From a virus: a stretch of DNA of 22,508 nt. Within the stretch, counting starts at the first letter, position 1. Each line of letters opens with the position of its first letter. The stretch is from positions 1-22,508 of IMG/VR virus record IMGVR_UViG_3300027747_001711; one strand, written 5' to 3'. Shown one piece after another: positions 15,964-22,296 of the stretch. A program made the position numbers and the translations under genes. The notes under the pieces are model-generated. The model was given only the letters and a program-made list of their open reading frames with translations. It had not been told where the DNA came from and did no database searches.

Positions 15964-16719
15964 ATGGCAGACGACACAAAAACATCCGAACGATCAAAAG
16001 TACAACGATTCATTGAGCTTAGTCTCGGTGGTGGCATGGTTGATATTGAGCTTGACAAAGAACACTACGATCTTGTGATTGATAAATCTATTGATTACTA
16101 CCGCCAGCGAAGCAGTCGTGCAGTAGAAGAAAGCTTCATGATTTTAAATTTACAACCTGCCGAAAGCACATACTATCTGCCAGACGAAATCAATGAAGTT
16201 ACCAATGTTTACAGATCCAGTGGCGGCGGTATTGGAACCACGGCCGCATCATTTGAACCGTTTGAAGCTGGCTATCTTAATATGTATATGCTGAATGCCA
16301 CAAGAGGCCAAGGACTTGCAACTTTTGAGTTATACATGGGTCAGCGCAAGATGCTTGGCTACTTTTTTGGTGCCAATTTGATGTTTACTTGGATTTCCGA
16401 AACAAAGCGTTTGACATTACATAGAAATATCAAAGGTGATGAACCAGTTATTTTACATACATTCAATTATCGTCCGGTTGAATCACTGCTGGCTGACACC
16501 CATTGCAAGCAATGGCTTAGAAATTACAGTTTGGCCAATGCAAAAATGATACTAGGACAAGCTCGTAGCAAGTTTGCAAGCTTGGCCGGACCGCAGGGTG
16601 GAGTACAATTGAACGGCAATGATCTGATCACACAAGCATCAGCTGAAATAGAAAAGCTGGAAGATGACTTGTCAAAATATTCAGATGGTGGCACACCACT
16701 GGGCTTCATAATTGGCTAA
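15964..16719 (+). CDS. gp13: Neck protein (T4 gp13-like)
   Basis: The 251-aa protein matches the T4 gp13 type: a head-completion neck protein that joins the portal vertex and allows tail attachment. Features are an N-terminal helical VQRFIELSLGGGMVDIELDK region with YDLVIDKSIDYYRQRSSRAV, then YYLPDEINEVTNVYR, a central variable part, WISETKRLTLHRNI, and a C-terminal helix region WLRNYSLANAKMILGQARSK followed by GGVQLNGNDLITQA. T4 gp13 is about 309 aa, so this is somewhat shorter. In T4 genes 13, 14 and 15 are contiguous and co-oriented; here 13 is split from 14-15 by a divergent gene. The start is fixed by GGAG seven bases upstream. Confidence 0.87.
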   Translation: MADDTKTSERSKVQRFIELSLGGGMVDIELDKEHYDLVIDKSIDYYRQRSSRAVEESFMILNLQPAESTYYLPDEINEVTNVYRSSGGGIGTTAASFEPFEAGYLNMYMLNATRGQGLATFELYMGQRKMLGYFFGANLMFTWISETKRLTLHRNIKGDEPVILHTFNYRPVESLLADTHCKQWLRNYSLANAKMILGQARSKFASLAGPQGGVQLNGNDLITQASAEIEKLEDDLSKYSDGGTPLGFIIG

Positions 16720-16726
16720 AAAATAA

Positions 16727-16755
16727 TTGACCTAGTGTCACAGTTGTGCTACACT
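16727..16755 (+). promoter_or_regulatory. Sigma-70-like promoter with dyad before gp1
   Basis: TTGACC (16727-16732) and TACACT (16750-16755) are 17 bases apart. An imperfect dyad fills the spacer and the -10 box: AGTGT CACA GT TGTG CT ACACT (16734-16755). The expected start (about 16761-16763) coincides with the ATG, so the message could be leaderless. The dyad could be an operator or simply an RNA hairpin in read-through transcripts. Confidence 0.5.
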
Positions 16756-16760
16756 TAGCT

Positions 16761-17381
16761 ATGACTACAAAAATTATTGGCGTATGTGGATTTATAGGGT
16801 CTGGTAAAGACACAGCCGCAGACTATCTTGTTAACTTTCACGAATTTCGCAGAGATTCTTTTGCCTCAACCCTCAAAGATGCGGTAGCCGCCGTTTTTGG
16901 CTGGGATAGAGAAATGCTGGAAGGCCGCACTAAACAAGCCCGTGAATGGCGAGAACAAGTGGATCCCTGGTGGAGCACCAGACTTGACATGCCAAACCTA
17001 ACTCCTCGCTGGGTTTTACAGTGGTGGGGAACTGAAGTTTGCCGTAAAAGCTTTCACGACGACATATGGATTGCAAGTTTAGAAGCTCGCTTACGAAATA
17101 CCACAGATAATATTGTAATTTCTGACTGTAGATTTCCCAATGAAATCAAAGCAATTAGAAATGCTGGTGGACAAGTGATCAGGGTAGTGCGAGGAGAAGA
17201 TCCAGAATGGTACGATATTGCCATAAGTACAAATGCTGGTACTTTCAACCATATGGCCACTGCCTACTCAGATGTGCATGCCAGCGAATGGGCTTGGGTT
17301 GGTACCAAGTTTGATGCAGTAATTGACAACAACAGTACTGTGGATAATCTATATAAACAGCTAGAAATGGTTGTCCAGTAA
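16761..17381 (+). CDS. gp1: Deoxynucleoside monophosphate kinase (T4 gp1-like)
   Basis: This enzyme phosphorylates dNMPs to dNDPs, feeding phage DNA synthesis. The N-terminus has a P-loop (IIGVCGFIGSGKDTAADYL; GxxGSGKD). Next come FASTLKDAVAAVFGWDREML, a WREQVDPWW lid region, LQWWGTEVCR and a Walker B-like IVISDCRFPNEIKAI, all in the order seen in T4 gp1-type kinases. An in-frame GTG at 16746 would add MLHLA, but ATG 16761 gives the family-typical MTTKIIG start. No Shine-Dalgarno precedes either candidate; a leaderless message from the promoter at 16727 or coupling to gp13 are the options. A nucleotide-metabolism gene between neck and sheath genes is out of its T4 place. Confidence 0.92.
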   Translation: MTTKIIGVCGFIGSGKDTAADYLVNFHEFRRDSFASTLKDAVAAVFGWDREMLEGRTKQAREWREQVDPWWSTRLDMPNLTPRWVLQWWGTEVCRKSFHDDIWIASLEARLRNTTDNIVISDCRFPNEIKAIRNAGGQVIRVVRGEDPEWYDIAISTNAGTFNHMATAYSDVHASEWAWVGTKFDAVIDNNSTVDNLYKQLEMVVQ

Positions 17382-17401
17382 ATTATAAAATCAGTTGTAC
17401 C

Positions 17402-17409
17402 GCTAAATA
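17402..17409 (+). promoter_or_regulatory. Putative late promoter box 1 for tail sheath
   Basis: GCTAAATA followed by TCGTCAT. It is the upstream member of a tandem pair, 28 bases from box 2. Expected leader about 70 bases. Confidence 0.6.
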
Positions 17410-17429
17410 TCGTCATTTTTCGTTTTATA

Positions 17430-17437
17430 GCTAAATA
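17430..17437 (+). promoter_or_regulatory. Putative late promoter box 2 for tail sheath
   Basis: GCTAAATA followed by TCTTCAT; the 15-base unit matches box 1 at 14 of 15 positions. The expected leader is about 41 bases and includes a short AAGGG/CCCTT stem (17446-17465) and the GGAG ribosome site before 17486. Confidence 0.6.
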
Positions 17438-17485
17438 TCTTCATGAAGGGTAATGAGAATCCCTTAAGATTACGGAGATATTAAA

Positions 17486-19867
17486 ATGGCTCAGCTAGTT
17501 TCCCCAGGCGTAAGTGTATCGATCATTGATGAAAGTGCATACGCATCTGCAGGCAATGGAACTGTACCTGTTATTGTTTTAGCAAGTGCTTCTAACAAGA
17601 AAGCACCAGACGGAACAAGCGCAACTTACACTACAGCACCTTTTGCCCTTAAACCACTAATGCTCACAAGCCAGAGAGAATTAGTACAATTATATGGTGA
17701 ACCAAATTTCACTATCGTCGACGGCACACCAGTACACGGTCACGAATTAAACGAATACGGCTTGTTGGCCGCTTACTATTACTTAGGCATTGCCAACCGC
17801 GCAATTGTTGTGCGAGCAGATCTAAAGATGGAAGAATTAGAGCCATCAGCAATGGCACCAGTTGGTCCTCCAACCAACGGTCAATACTGGTTAGATACAT
17901 TGTTTTCATCTTGGGGAATCTTTGAAGGCGACGGCAACAAGTGGATCAAGCAAAAAGTTAGAGTCACTGTTGGTGCGCCAGGCAACGGCGTTGGTGCCAA
18001 CGGAGACTATGCAGTAGATGCCAGTACCACAATGCGCCAGTTCTATAAAAAATTAGCTGGTGCCTGGGTACATTTAAGTTCAGCCGCAATTTCTGCCACT
18101 GTTACAATTAGTGCTCACTATAACCGTCCAACTCCAACACTTGGAAATGTTTGGTTTAAAGTAACAAGTCCAAATGCAGGATTTGCTCCAGTCATTAAGA
18201 AATACAATGCAAGCACAGAAACATGGACAAAACAAGTAATTGGTCCAAACGGTGCTGACATGAGAATTGGTTACGGCAACAACACACTTGCAACTACAGC
18301 ATTTGGAGATGCACTAAATGTAAATGATCTTTACATTGAATTTCCAGATAGCAACGAAGCAAAATTTCAAATTAGACGCTACAATGGTGATGCTTGGGTT
18401 GTAATTGATCCATCAGCAGGCGATGACAAACCAGCAGGCGCAATTCCAAATGGTAAGTTATGGTATGATGCCGGCGACACCGTTGACATCTATGTAAAAG
18501 ATACAGTGGCAGGAACACCAATTTGGAAAGCAGTCAGTCAAGTTGATGTCAACACTGAAGAGCCAGCAAATCCAAGCTTTGGCGATGTATGGGTTGACAC
18601 AAATGACATGGCCAACTATCCATTACTAAAAGTATATGATGGTAGTGCTTGGGTCGCTCGTGACAATGCAGACCAAACTACAGAAGAAGGTTGCTTGTTT
18701 GTTGATTTAACAACAACATTGGGCGACACCACAGGAACACAAAATGGTGCAACAGCATTAGAGACAGCACCAAACCCAGCTTACTATCCAGATGATATGC
18801 TATTATGGAACAGCGCAATGAGTTCTGGTAATGTTAAGAAATGGGTAGAAGACGGAGATATGAGCCGTTGGCACACAGAATCTGGCAATATCGATGCAGG
18901 CGCCAAAGCCGGTGCTCCTTACATGTTTGACAAGGCACAACGCCGAGTAGTTGTCAAGCGTTTACAAGAAGCATTGACAGACAATCCGGATCTTCGTGCA
19001 GAAACACTAGACTTCAACTTAATTGCAACTCCAGGATATGTTGAATGTTTAGACGAAATGATCACATTGAATTATGATCGTAAGGAAACAGCGTTTATTA
19101 TTGCCGACACTCCAATGAAGTTATCAAGTAGAATGAGTGATGTTCATACTTGGGCATTGGGTACACAAGCAGGCAGTAACAGTGCCGATGGCCTAACAAC
19201 TCGAAGTAGCGGAGCCGCAATTTACTATCCAAGCTGTTTATCAACAGACTTGAATGGCAACGATGTTGCAGTTCCAGCAAGTCATGCAGTATTGCGTGGC
19301 TTTGCCTACAACGACCAAGTTGCTTATCCATGGTTTGCACCAGCTGGTTTAACTCGCGGTGCGCTAAGTGGCATCAGTAACTTGGGTCTAGTAACTTCTG
19401 AAAACGAATTCATGCCAATGGCATTGAATCAAGGTCAGCGAGATACATTGTATCTTGACAAGATTAACCCGTTGGTCAACTTCCCAGGCCAAGGTTTGTA
19501 CATCTGGGGACAGAAAACATTGTACGCGGCAGATACCGCATTGGATCGTGTTAACGTCGGCCGTTTATTAGCTTACTTGCGTAAACAGTTTGATATTATT
19601 GCTCGTCCGTTCATATTTGAACCAAACGATCAAAAGACTCGCGATCGTATTATTTCTGTATTCAACGGCTTCTTGGCAGATTTGTATAGCAAAAGAGCTG
19701 TTTATGACTTCTTAGTAGTTTGTGATTCAACAAACAATACACCAGCTAGAATTGATAGAAATGAACTGTACATTGATGTGGCAATTGAGCCAGTCAAAGC
19801 CGCAGAATTTATCTACATTCCTGTTAGGGTAGTAAACACTGGCGCGATTGCCGGCGGCACTAAATAA
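17486..19867 (+). CDS. gp18: Tail sheath protein (T4 gp18-like)
   Basis: This is the contractile sheath subunit, which polymerises around the tail tube and contracts at infection. The N-terminus (QLVSPGVSVSIIDES) is the signature of the sheath family, with LVQLYGEP, AAYYYLGIANRAIVVRA and, in the C-terminal part, FNLIATPGYVECLDEMI, YYPSCLSTDLNG, HAVLRGFAYNDQVAYPWFAP and a tube-facing end with FEPNDQKTRDRIISVFNGFL. At 793 aa it exceeds T4 gp18 (659 aa). Residues about 115-465 form a surface insert of four to five imperfect modules with a start like NGxxWxD and an end like YNGDAWVV or YDGSAWVA. GGAG nine bases upstream supports the start, and two tandem late boxes precede it. Confidence 0.96.
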   Translation: MAQLVSPGVSVSIIDESAYASAGNGTVPVIVLASASNKKAPDGTSATYTTAPFALKPLMLTSQRELVQLYGEPNFTIVDGTPVHGHELNEYGLLAAYYYLGIANRAIVVRADLKMEELEPSAMAPVGPPTNGQYWLDTLFSSWGIFEGDGNKWIKQKVRVTVGAPGNGVGANGDYAVDASTTMRQFYKKLAGAWVHLSSAAISATVTISAHYNRPTPTLGNVWFKVTSPNAGFAPVIKKYNASTETWTKQVIGPNGADMRIGYGNNTLATTAFGDALNVNDLYIEFPDSNEAKFQIRRYNGDAWVVIDPSAGDDKPAGAIPNGKLWYDAGDTVDIYVKDTVAGTPIWKAVSQVDVNTEEPANPSFGDVWVDTNDMANYPLLKVYDGSAWVARDNADQTTEEGCLFVDLTTTLGDTTGTQNGATALETAPNPAYYPDDMLLWNSAMSSGNVKKWVEDGDMSRWHTESGNIDAGAKAGAPYMFDKAQRRVVVKRLQEALTDNPDLRAETLDFNLIATPGYVECLDEMITLNYDRKETAFIIADTPMKLSSRMSDVHTWALGTQAGSNSADGLTTRSSGAAIYYPSCLSTDLNGNDVAVPASHAVLRGFAYNDQVAYPWFAPAGLTRGALSGISNLGLVTSENEFMPMALNQGQRDTLYLDKINPLVNFPGQGLYIWGQKTLYAADTALDRVNVGRLLAYLRKQFDIIARPFIFEPNDQKTRDRIISVFNGFLADLYSKRAVYDFLVVCDSTNNTPARIDRNELYIDVAIEPVKAAEFIYIPVRVVNTGAIAGGTK

Positions 19868-19884
19868 GGACAAGGAGAAATAAA

Positions 19885-20496
19885 ATGGCGGTCCAATTAG
19901 ACAAATTTAATGTACCAGGTGGTAGCTCAGGCGCTCTTGTTCAACCAAAGTTAGGTTATCGTTTTCGCGTAGTCCTAAATAACTTTGGCAATGGTGCTGA
20001 TACACTTGAACTAACAAGTCAGGTTGTTAGCGTAACTCGTCCAAGCGTAACGCACGACGATATCACAGTTGATGTTTACAATTCAAGAATTTTCTTGGCA
20101 GGTAAACACACTTGGGATCCAATTACAATCACTGTAAAAGATGATGTAACTGGCAAAGTTGCAACAGCAATTGCAAAACAACTTGAAAGACAGCTGGACC
20201 ATGCTAGTCAAGCCGGTGCAACATCTGGACAAGGCTACAAATTTGGTTTGCGTATTGAAAACTTAGATGGCGGAAATGGTGGCGAAGTTGTGTTAGATGG
20301 GTGGCACCTAGGTGGTGCATACATTCAAAACGTCAACTACGGTGAGAACAACTACTCAAGCAGTGATCCATTGAACATTACCATTGCCATCAAGTATGAC
20401 AATGCCAACCATATTGTAACGGATATCCCAGTACTAGAAGGTGACACACCAGACAACACAGCAGGCGTATCAACAGCAGGTGCTTCAGGCGGTTAA
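19885..20496 (+). CDS. gp19: Tail tube protein (T4 gp19-like)
   Basis: This 203-aa subunit of the inner tail tube polymerises inside the sheath and carries DNA during infection. It sits directly after gp18 with a strong AGGAG seven bases before the ATG, the conserved T4 order. Diagnostic segments are LGYRFRVVLNNFG, ELTSQVVSVTRPSVTHDDIT, the GKHTWDPITITVKDD strand pair, VLDGWHLGGAYIQNVNYG and a closing PLNITIAIKYDNA strand. It is longer than T4 gp19 (163 aa) because of a flexible Thr/Ala/Gly-rich C-terminal tail of about 30 residues. Two hairpins follow, so gp18-gp19 probably end here as a high-level late unit. Confidence 0.93.
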   Translation: MAVQLDKFNVPGGSSGALVQPKLGYRFRVVLNNFGNGADTLELTSQVVSVTRPSVTHDDITVDVYNSRIFLAGKHTWDPITITVKDDVTGKVATAIAKQLERQLDHASQAGATSGQGYKFGLRIENLDGGNGGEVVLDGWHLGGAYIQNVNYGENNYSSSDPLNITIAIKYDNANHIVTDIPVLEGDTPDNTAGVSTAGASGG

Positions 20497-20524
20497 TAAC
20501 TAGCTTTAATATCAAGTGATAAGT

Positions 20525-20550
20525 AAGTGTAAGCAGAAATGCTTGCCCTT
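20525..20550 (+). terminator. Imperfect hairpin with GAAA loop after gp19
   Basis: Arms 20525-20535 and 20540-20550 pair over 11 positions with one mismatch and one G-U pair around GAAA. The T-run after it is poor (CCCTTATT). It may be a weak terminator or a 3' stabiliser of the abundant gp18-gp19 message, in tandem with the stronger hairpin at 20563. Confidence 0.45.
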
Positions 20551-20562
20551 ATTAGGAGAAAT

Positions 20563-20588
20563 AAAAAGGGCGAGAAATCGCCCTTTTT
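20563..20588 (+). terminator. Strong hairpin terminator between gp19 and the tube-fold gene
   Basis: AAAAAGGGCGA, GAAA tetraloop, TCGCCCTTTTT: a perfect 11-bp stem with five terminal Ts, symmetrical enough to work on both strands. It ends only 11 bases before the ATG at 20600 and follows an AGGAG at 20554-20558, so it also lies inside a possible ribosome binding site. Confidence 0.85.
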
Positions 20589-20599
20589 CATTATAACAA

Positions 20600-22018
20600 A
20601 TGTCATATTCAAATTTAGCAACACGACTTATTGGCCGTCAGGAAAATGGACTTCCTCTTGAAAGCGGATTCCCTTACCTAAAATTTGCATGGGATGTTGT
20701 TCTCAGTGGTGAAGGCATTGGTTCAAGTCCCCCGTTGGTCGCTAAAACTTGTGAGTTGCCACGCTGGTCTACTGACACACAAATTATCAATGTCTACAAC
20801 CATAAAACAATTGTACAAACAAAATTCAACTACGAACCAATTACTATAAGCTTTTATGACCAGTGTAACAAAGTTGCAGATTCGGTGATTTGGAAATTTG
20901 TGCATGGTCAGTTTGATTGCACAGACGGCAGTAAAAAAGCAGACTTTGCGTCAATCGAAGTAAAAATTACGCAGAAGTCGTTGGGAGGTGGCCCTACCTC
21001 TGATAAAATATACACATTGAAGAATGCATTCATTACAGATGCACAACACGATACTTTGGATTATGCAACTAGTGATGTGGTGTTATGGACAGTGACAATT
21101 AGGTATGAAAATATGGAATCTGAATTTTGTGATGGACAGGCACAAGATGTTACCACTGGTGTTGGTGCTTCGGCGTTGAACAAGACTCAATCACCTCCAA
21201 ATGCAATATCAACCCCAGTGAATCCAGCAGTTAACAAGCCAGCTGATAAACCTGTAAATGGCTGGGTGCAAAATGGCGGCGGTTCCGCCAATAACAGTGA
21301 TCCGACTTCGGCGTCATACGGAATCCCAAGAGGAAGAGCTGGTCTACACAAGCTACCAGGTGATGTTGGATATGATCCAAATATAAATCCAGTCAAGCCA
21401 GGAAGCCTGGCCAGTCGTCGAACAACATTGCCACCAGATCCACATGCCAAGCCACCGACACCAACAGTGGAATCTTTTATGGCAAGAAGCTTTAGTACAA
21501 CTACACCACAATTTGTAAATACAGTTACAATTCCATTGGATAATAACACAGCAGAGCCAAGTTTGTATGATGCAAGCACTGGTACAGTTTCTCCTGCGAC
21601 AAATAGTACTTTTCCAACTCGCACCGAGGCCAGCAAACAGTCAGACTTTTTGTCTAGACTAGAAAACATGCCCGACTTCAAGTCAAGCACTACAGAATGG
21701 CAAACTGCATTTAAGAACAATTTTAATCCTGCCAGCGATTCTCCAAAGGATTTACAGATAGCAGTCAAGCAAGCTCAACTGGAAGCCAATACATCAACAC
21801 AGAGATATGCACCCGAAGTCAGAGTGGTCGATAGAGAAGTAATCTATAATACTGCGCTGAACCAACAAAAAGAAGCAATTGGTCCAGCTGTTGTCAACGG
21901 ATATGCACCTGTCAACGCCAACGATACCAAAAGCAATACACTATCAAGCCAACAGGCCGCTCGACAACAAAGTTATCAAACAACTAATCCATTAAAGGGT
22001 AATTCAACAGTATGGTAA
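20600..22018 (+). CDS. Tail tube-fold protein with long disordered C-terminus
   Basis: Residues 1-190 resemble a T4-type tail tube domain: YLKFAWDVVLSGEG, CELPRWSTDTQIINVYNHKT, the FNYEPITISFYDQCN strand pair, and a later LKNAFITDAQHDTLDYATSD with VVLWTVTIRYENME. These are in the same order as in gp19. The remaining roughly 280 residues are low-complexity Pro/Thr/Ser/Asn/Gln and look disordered. In T4, gp48 and gp54 contain tube-like domains that start or cap the tube on the baseplate; this protein could be such an initiator or a gp19 paralogue. Placement right after gp19 fits all three options. No Shine-Dalgarno lies between the terminator hairpin and the ATG; an in-frame TAA just upstream fixes the start region. 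Confidence 0.72.
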   Translation: MSYSNLATRLIGRQENGLPLESGFPYLKFAWDVVLSGEGIGSSPPLVAKTCELPRWSTDTQIINVYNHKTIVQTKFNYEPITISFYDQCNKVADSVIWKFVHGQFDCTDGSKKADFASIEVKITQKSLGGGPTSDKIYTLKNAFITDAQHDTLDYATSDVVLWTVTIRYENMESEFCDGQAQDVTTGVGASALNKTQSPPNAISTPVNPAVNKPADKPVNGWVQNGGGSANNSDPTSASYGIPRGRAGLHKLPGDVGYDPNINPVKPGSLASRRTTLPPDPHAKPPTPTVESFMARSFSTTTPQFVNTVTIPLDNNTAEPSLYDASTGTVSPATNSTFPTRTEASKQSDFLSRLENMPDFKSSTTEWQTAFKNNFNPASDSPKDLQIAVKQAQLEANTSTQRYAPEVRVVDREVIYNTALNQQKEAIGPAVVNGYAPVNANDTKSNTLSSQQAARQQSYQTTNPLKGNSTVW

Positions 22019-22296
22019 AAGTAATTCCACAAGTGGACTTTGACAAAGCAGTTCAAAAGATTTTATCAGTTGGACTGTCCAGGATTGCCGCAGAAAACAT
22101 TGTGATTGTTTTTTGGAATGTGTGTGTAGAAAAAGATTTAAACTTTAAACAATTTGTTGACAAAGCTACCAGCACAGGTAAAATAGATGTTGATCAAAAC
22201 ATATTGGATTATATCAATTTAACCTTGCCCAACACAGTTAGATATTACAAAGACAAACCTGCCAAATTGAGTACTGTAATTGCTCGTGAACTATAA
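22012..22296 (+). CDS. Small unknown protein (94 aa)
   Basis: The family is not recognised. The protein is soluble and mostly helical, with a hydrophobic central helix (AAENIVIVFWNVCVEKDL) and a C-terminal segment LPNTVRYYKDKPAKLSTVIA. Its ATG lies inside the end of the tube-fold gene (seven-base overlap) and its stop overlaps the gp4 start by one base, so translation is coupled on both sides. This tight packing between a tail gene and gp4 suggests a virion assembly role; nothing in the sequence states which one. Confidence 0.75.
   Translation: MVKVIPQVDFDKAVQKILSVGLSRIAAENIVIVFWNVCVEKDLNFKQFVDKATSTGKIDVDQNILDYINLTLPNTVRYYKDKPAKLSTVIAREL

Noticed and set aside
16746-16760. GTG at 16746 as the gp1 start
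   Set aside because: It would lie inside the promoter spacer and add five residues not typical of the family; ATG 16761 gives the standard MxxKIIG start.
19859-19866. ACTAAATA at the gp18 stop as a possible gp19 late promoter
   Set aside because: The first base breaks the consensus, and a start seven bases downstream would fall within the gp19 ribosome site. gp19 is more simply co-transcribed with gp18.
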